From Ideonella sp. (GTDB lineage: Bacteria; Pseudomonadota; Gammaproteobacteria; Burkholderiales; Burkholderiaceae_C), in contig JABTUC010000005.1 of NCBI GenBank assembly GCA_015075545.1, forward strand, positions 124,001-188,000: 64,000 bases of DNA. The letters are read 5' to 3'. The notes under the pieces are model-generated. The model made no database searches, was not told the DNA's origin, and was given only the letters and a program-made list of their open reading frames with translations. A program made the position numbers and the translations under genes. Positions within the stretch are counted from its first letter, which is position 1, and every line of letters begins with the position of its first letter. Positions 63,608 to 64,000 of the stretch are shown here, in pieces.

Positions 63608-64000
63608 ATGAAATTGCTCGCCGCTGCACTCGCCGCCACCGCGCTCGCCGCCGGCAGCGCCTTCGCCCAGCAGCAGGGCGTGTCCAAGACCGAGATCGTG
63701 ATCGGCACGATCCAGGATCTGTCGGGTCCGCTGGCCGGCTACGGCAAGCAGGTGCGCAACGGCATGGTGCTGCGCGTCGACGAGATCAACGAGCAGGGGG
63801 GCATCGGCGGGCGCAAGCTCAAGCTGCTCGTCGAAGACTCCGGCTACGACCCCAAGCGGGCCGTGCTGGCAGCGCAGAAGCTGGTGAACCAGGACAAGAT
63901 CTTCATGATGGTCGGGCACATCGGCACGGCCCAGAACCTGGCCGCGATGCCGGTGCTGTTCGAGAAGAACATCGTCAACTTCATGCCGGTGACCGCGGCG
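63608..64000 (+). CDS. ABC transporter substrate-binding protein, branched-chain amino-acid type (partial)
   Basis: 131 residues to the window edge. Signal peptide ending near A-F-A-Q, then V-I-G-T-I-Q-D-L-S-G-P-L-A and G-G-I-G-G-R-K-L-K-L-L-V, the LivK/receptor-ligand family start. AGGAG precedes the ATG. The family also binds aromatic acids and urea, and the acyl-CoA synthetase upstream makes a non-amino-acid ligand possible. Confidence 0.92.
   Translation, partial: MKLLAAALAATALAAGSAFAQQQGVSKTEIVIGTIQDLSGPLAGYGKQVRNGMVLRVDEINEQGGIGGRKLKLLVEDSGYDPKRAVLAAQKLVNQDKIFMMVGHIGTAQNLAAMPVLFEKNIVNFMPVTAA

Overview
This is a high-GC window of ordinary bacterial chromosome. The gene set suggests a betaproteobacterium of the order Burkholderiales, perhaps the Rubrivivax/Leptothrix/Roseateles group: EF-P has Arg32 and sits beside its rhamnosyltransferase EarP, hupB-tRNA-Val-ppiD are in a row, surE-pcm-nlpD are linked, and there is a glycerol ABC-type binding protein next to glpD/glpR. 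The placement is inferred from gene content and not from a database search.

Layout. (1) 1-4268: glycerol catabolism. A periplasmic binding lipoprotein (cut by the window edge), glpD, and a divergent DeoR/GlpR-type repressor, with phased TTCG repeats at both promoters. (2) 4353-28860: a complete non-flagellar type III secretion system (injectisome), almost all on the minus strand. From upstream to downstream it reads: a CsgG-like/DUF4384 lipoprotein, lytic transglycosylase-sctV, sctC-sctD, sctF?-sctI-J-K-L-N-O-P, two unrecognised genes plus a FixL/FixJ-like two-component system and sctQ, then sctR-S-T-U, a FliO-domain gene, and several unrecognised genes. A short RTX-repeat gene lies at the far end on the plus strand.

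The most interesting observation is a promoter-like motif, TGAACC-N16-CAACnnA. It occurs with an identical spacer on the coding strand ahead of five transcription units in the cluster (lipoprotein, transglycosylase-sctV, sctC-sctD, sctF?-sctP, and the 205-aa gene). A variant lies ahead of sctR and a degenerate copy ahead of the RTX gene. It closely resembles the HrpL (ECF sigma) hrp box GGAACC-N15/16-CCACnnA, so the cluster looks like one regulon read by an alternative sigma factor that is not encoded in the window. A FliO-domain protein linked to an injectisome is also unusual.

(3) 28886-50981: housekeeping and metabolic genes. ETF-ubiquinone oxidoreductase; an SDR, yceH, thioesterase and bacterioferritin-like run; a tetraheme membrane cytochrome c; a PAS-LuxR regulator; a PaaI thioesterase divergent from a 3-oxoacid CoA-transferase (scoAB); gamma-glutamyltransferase; pyrD, rpiA, mnmC, efp, earP, uvrC, pgsA and a DMT exporter. 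(4) 51071-53683: hupB with a near-consensus sigma70 promoter, tRNA-Val(UAC), ppiD, tRNA-His(GUG). (5) 53756-64000: a membrane NarX-like kinase with its response regulator, a quinone oxidoreductase, surE-pcm-nlpD followed by a DnaQ-like exonuclease (no rpoS directly after nlpD), an acyl-CoA synthetase, and the start of a branched-chain amino-acid-type binding protein. No insertion sequences, CRISPR arrays or prophage genes were seen, and no stretch longer than about 250 bases lacks a gene.
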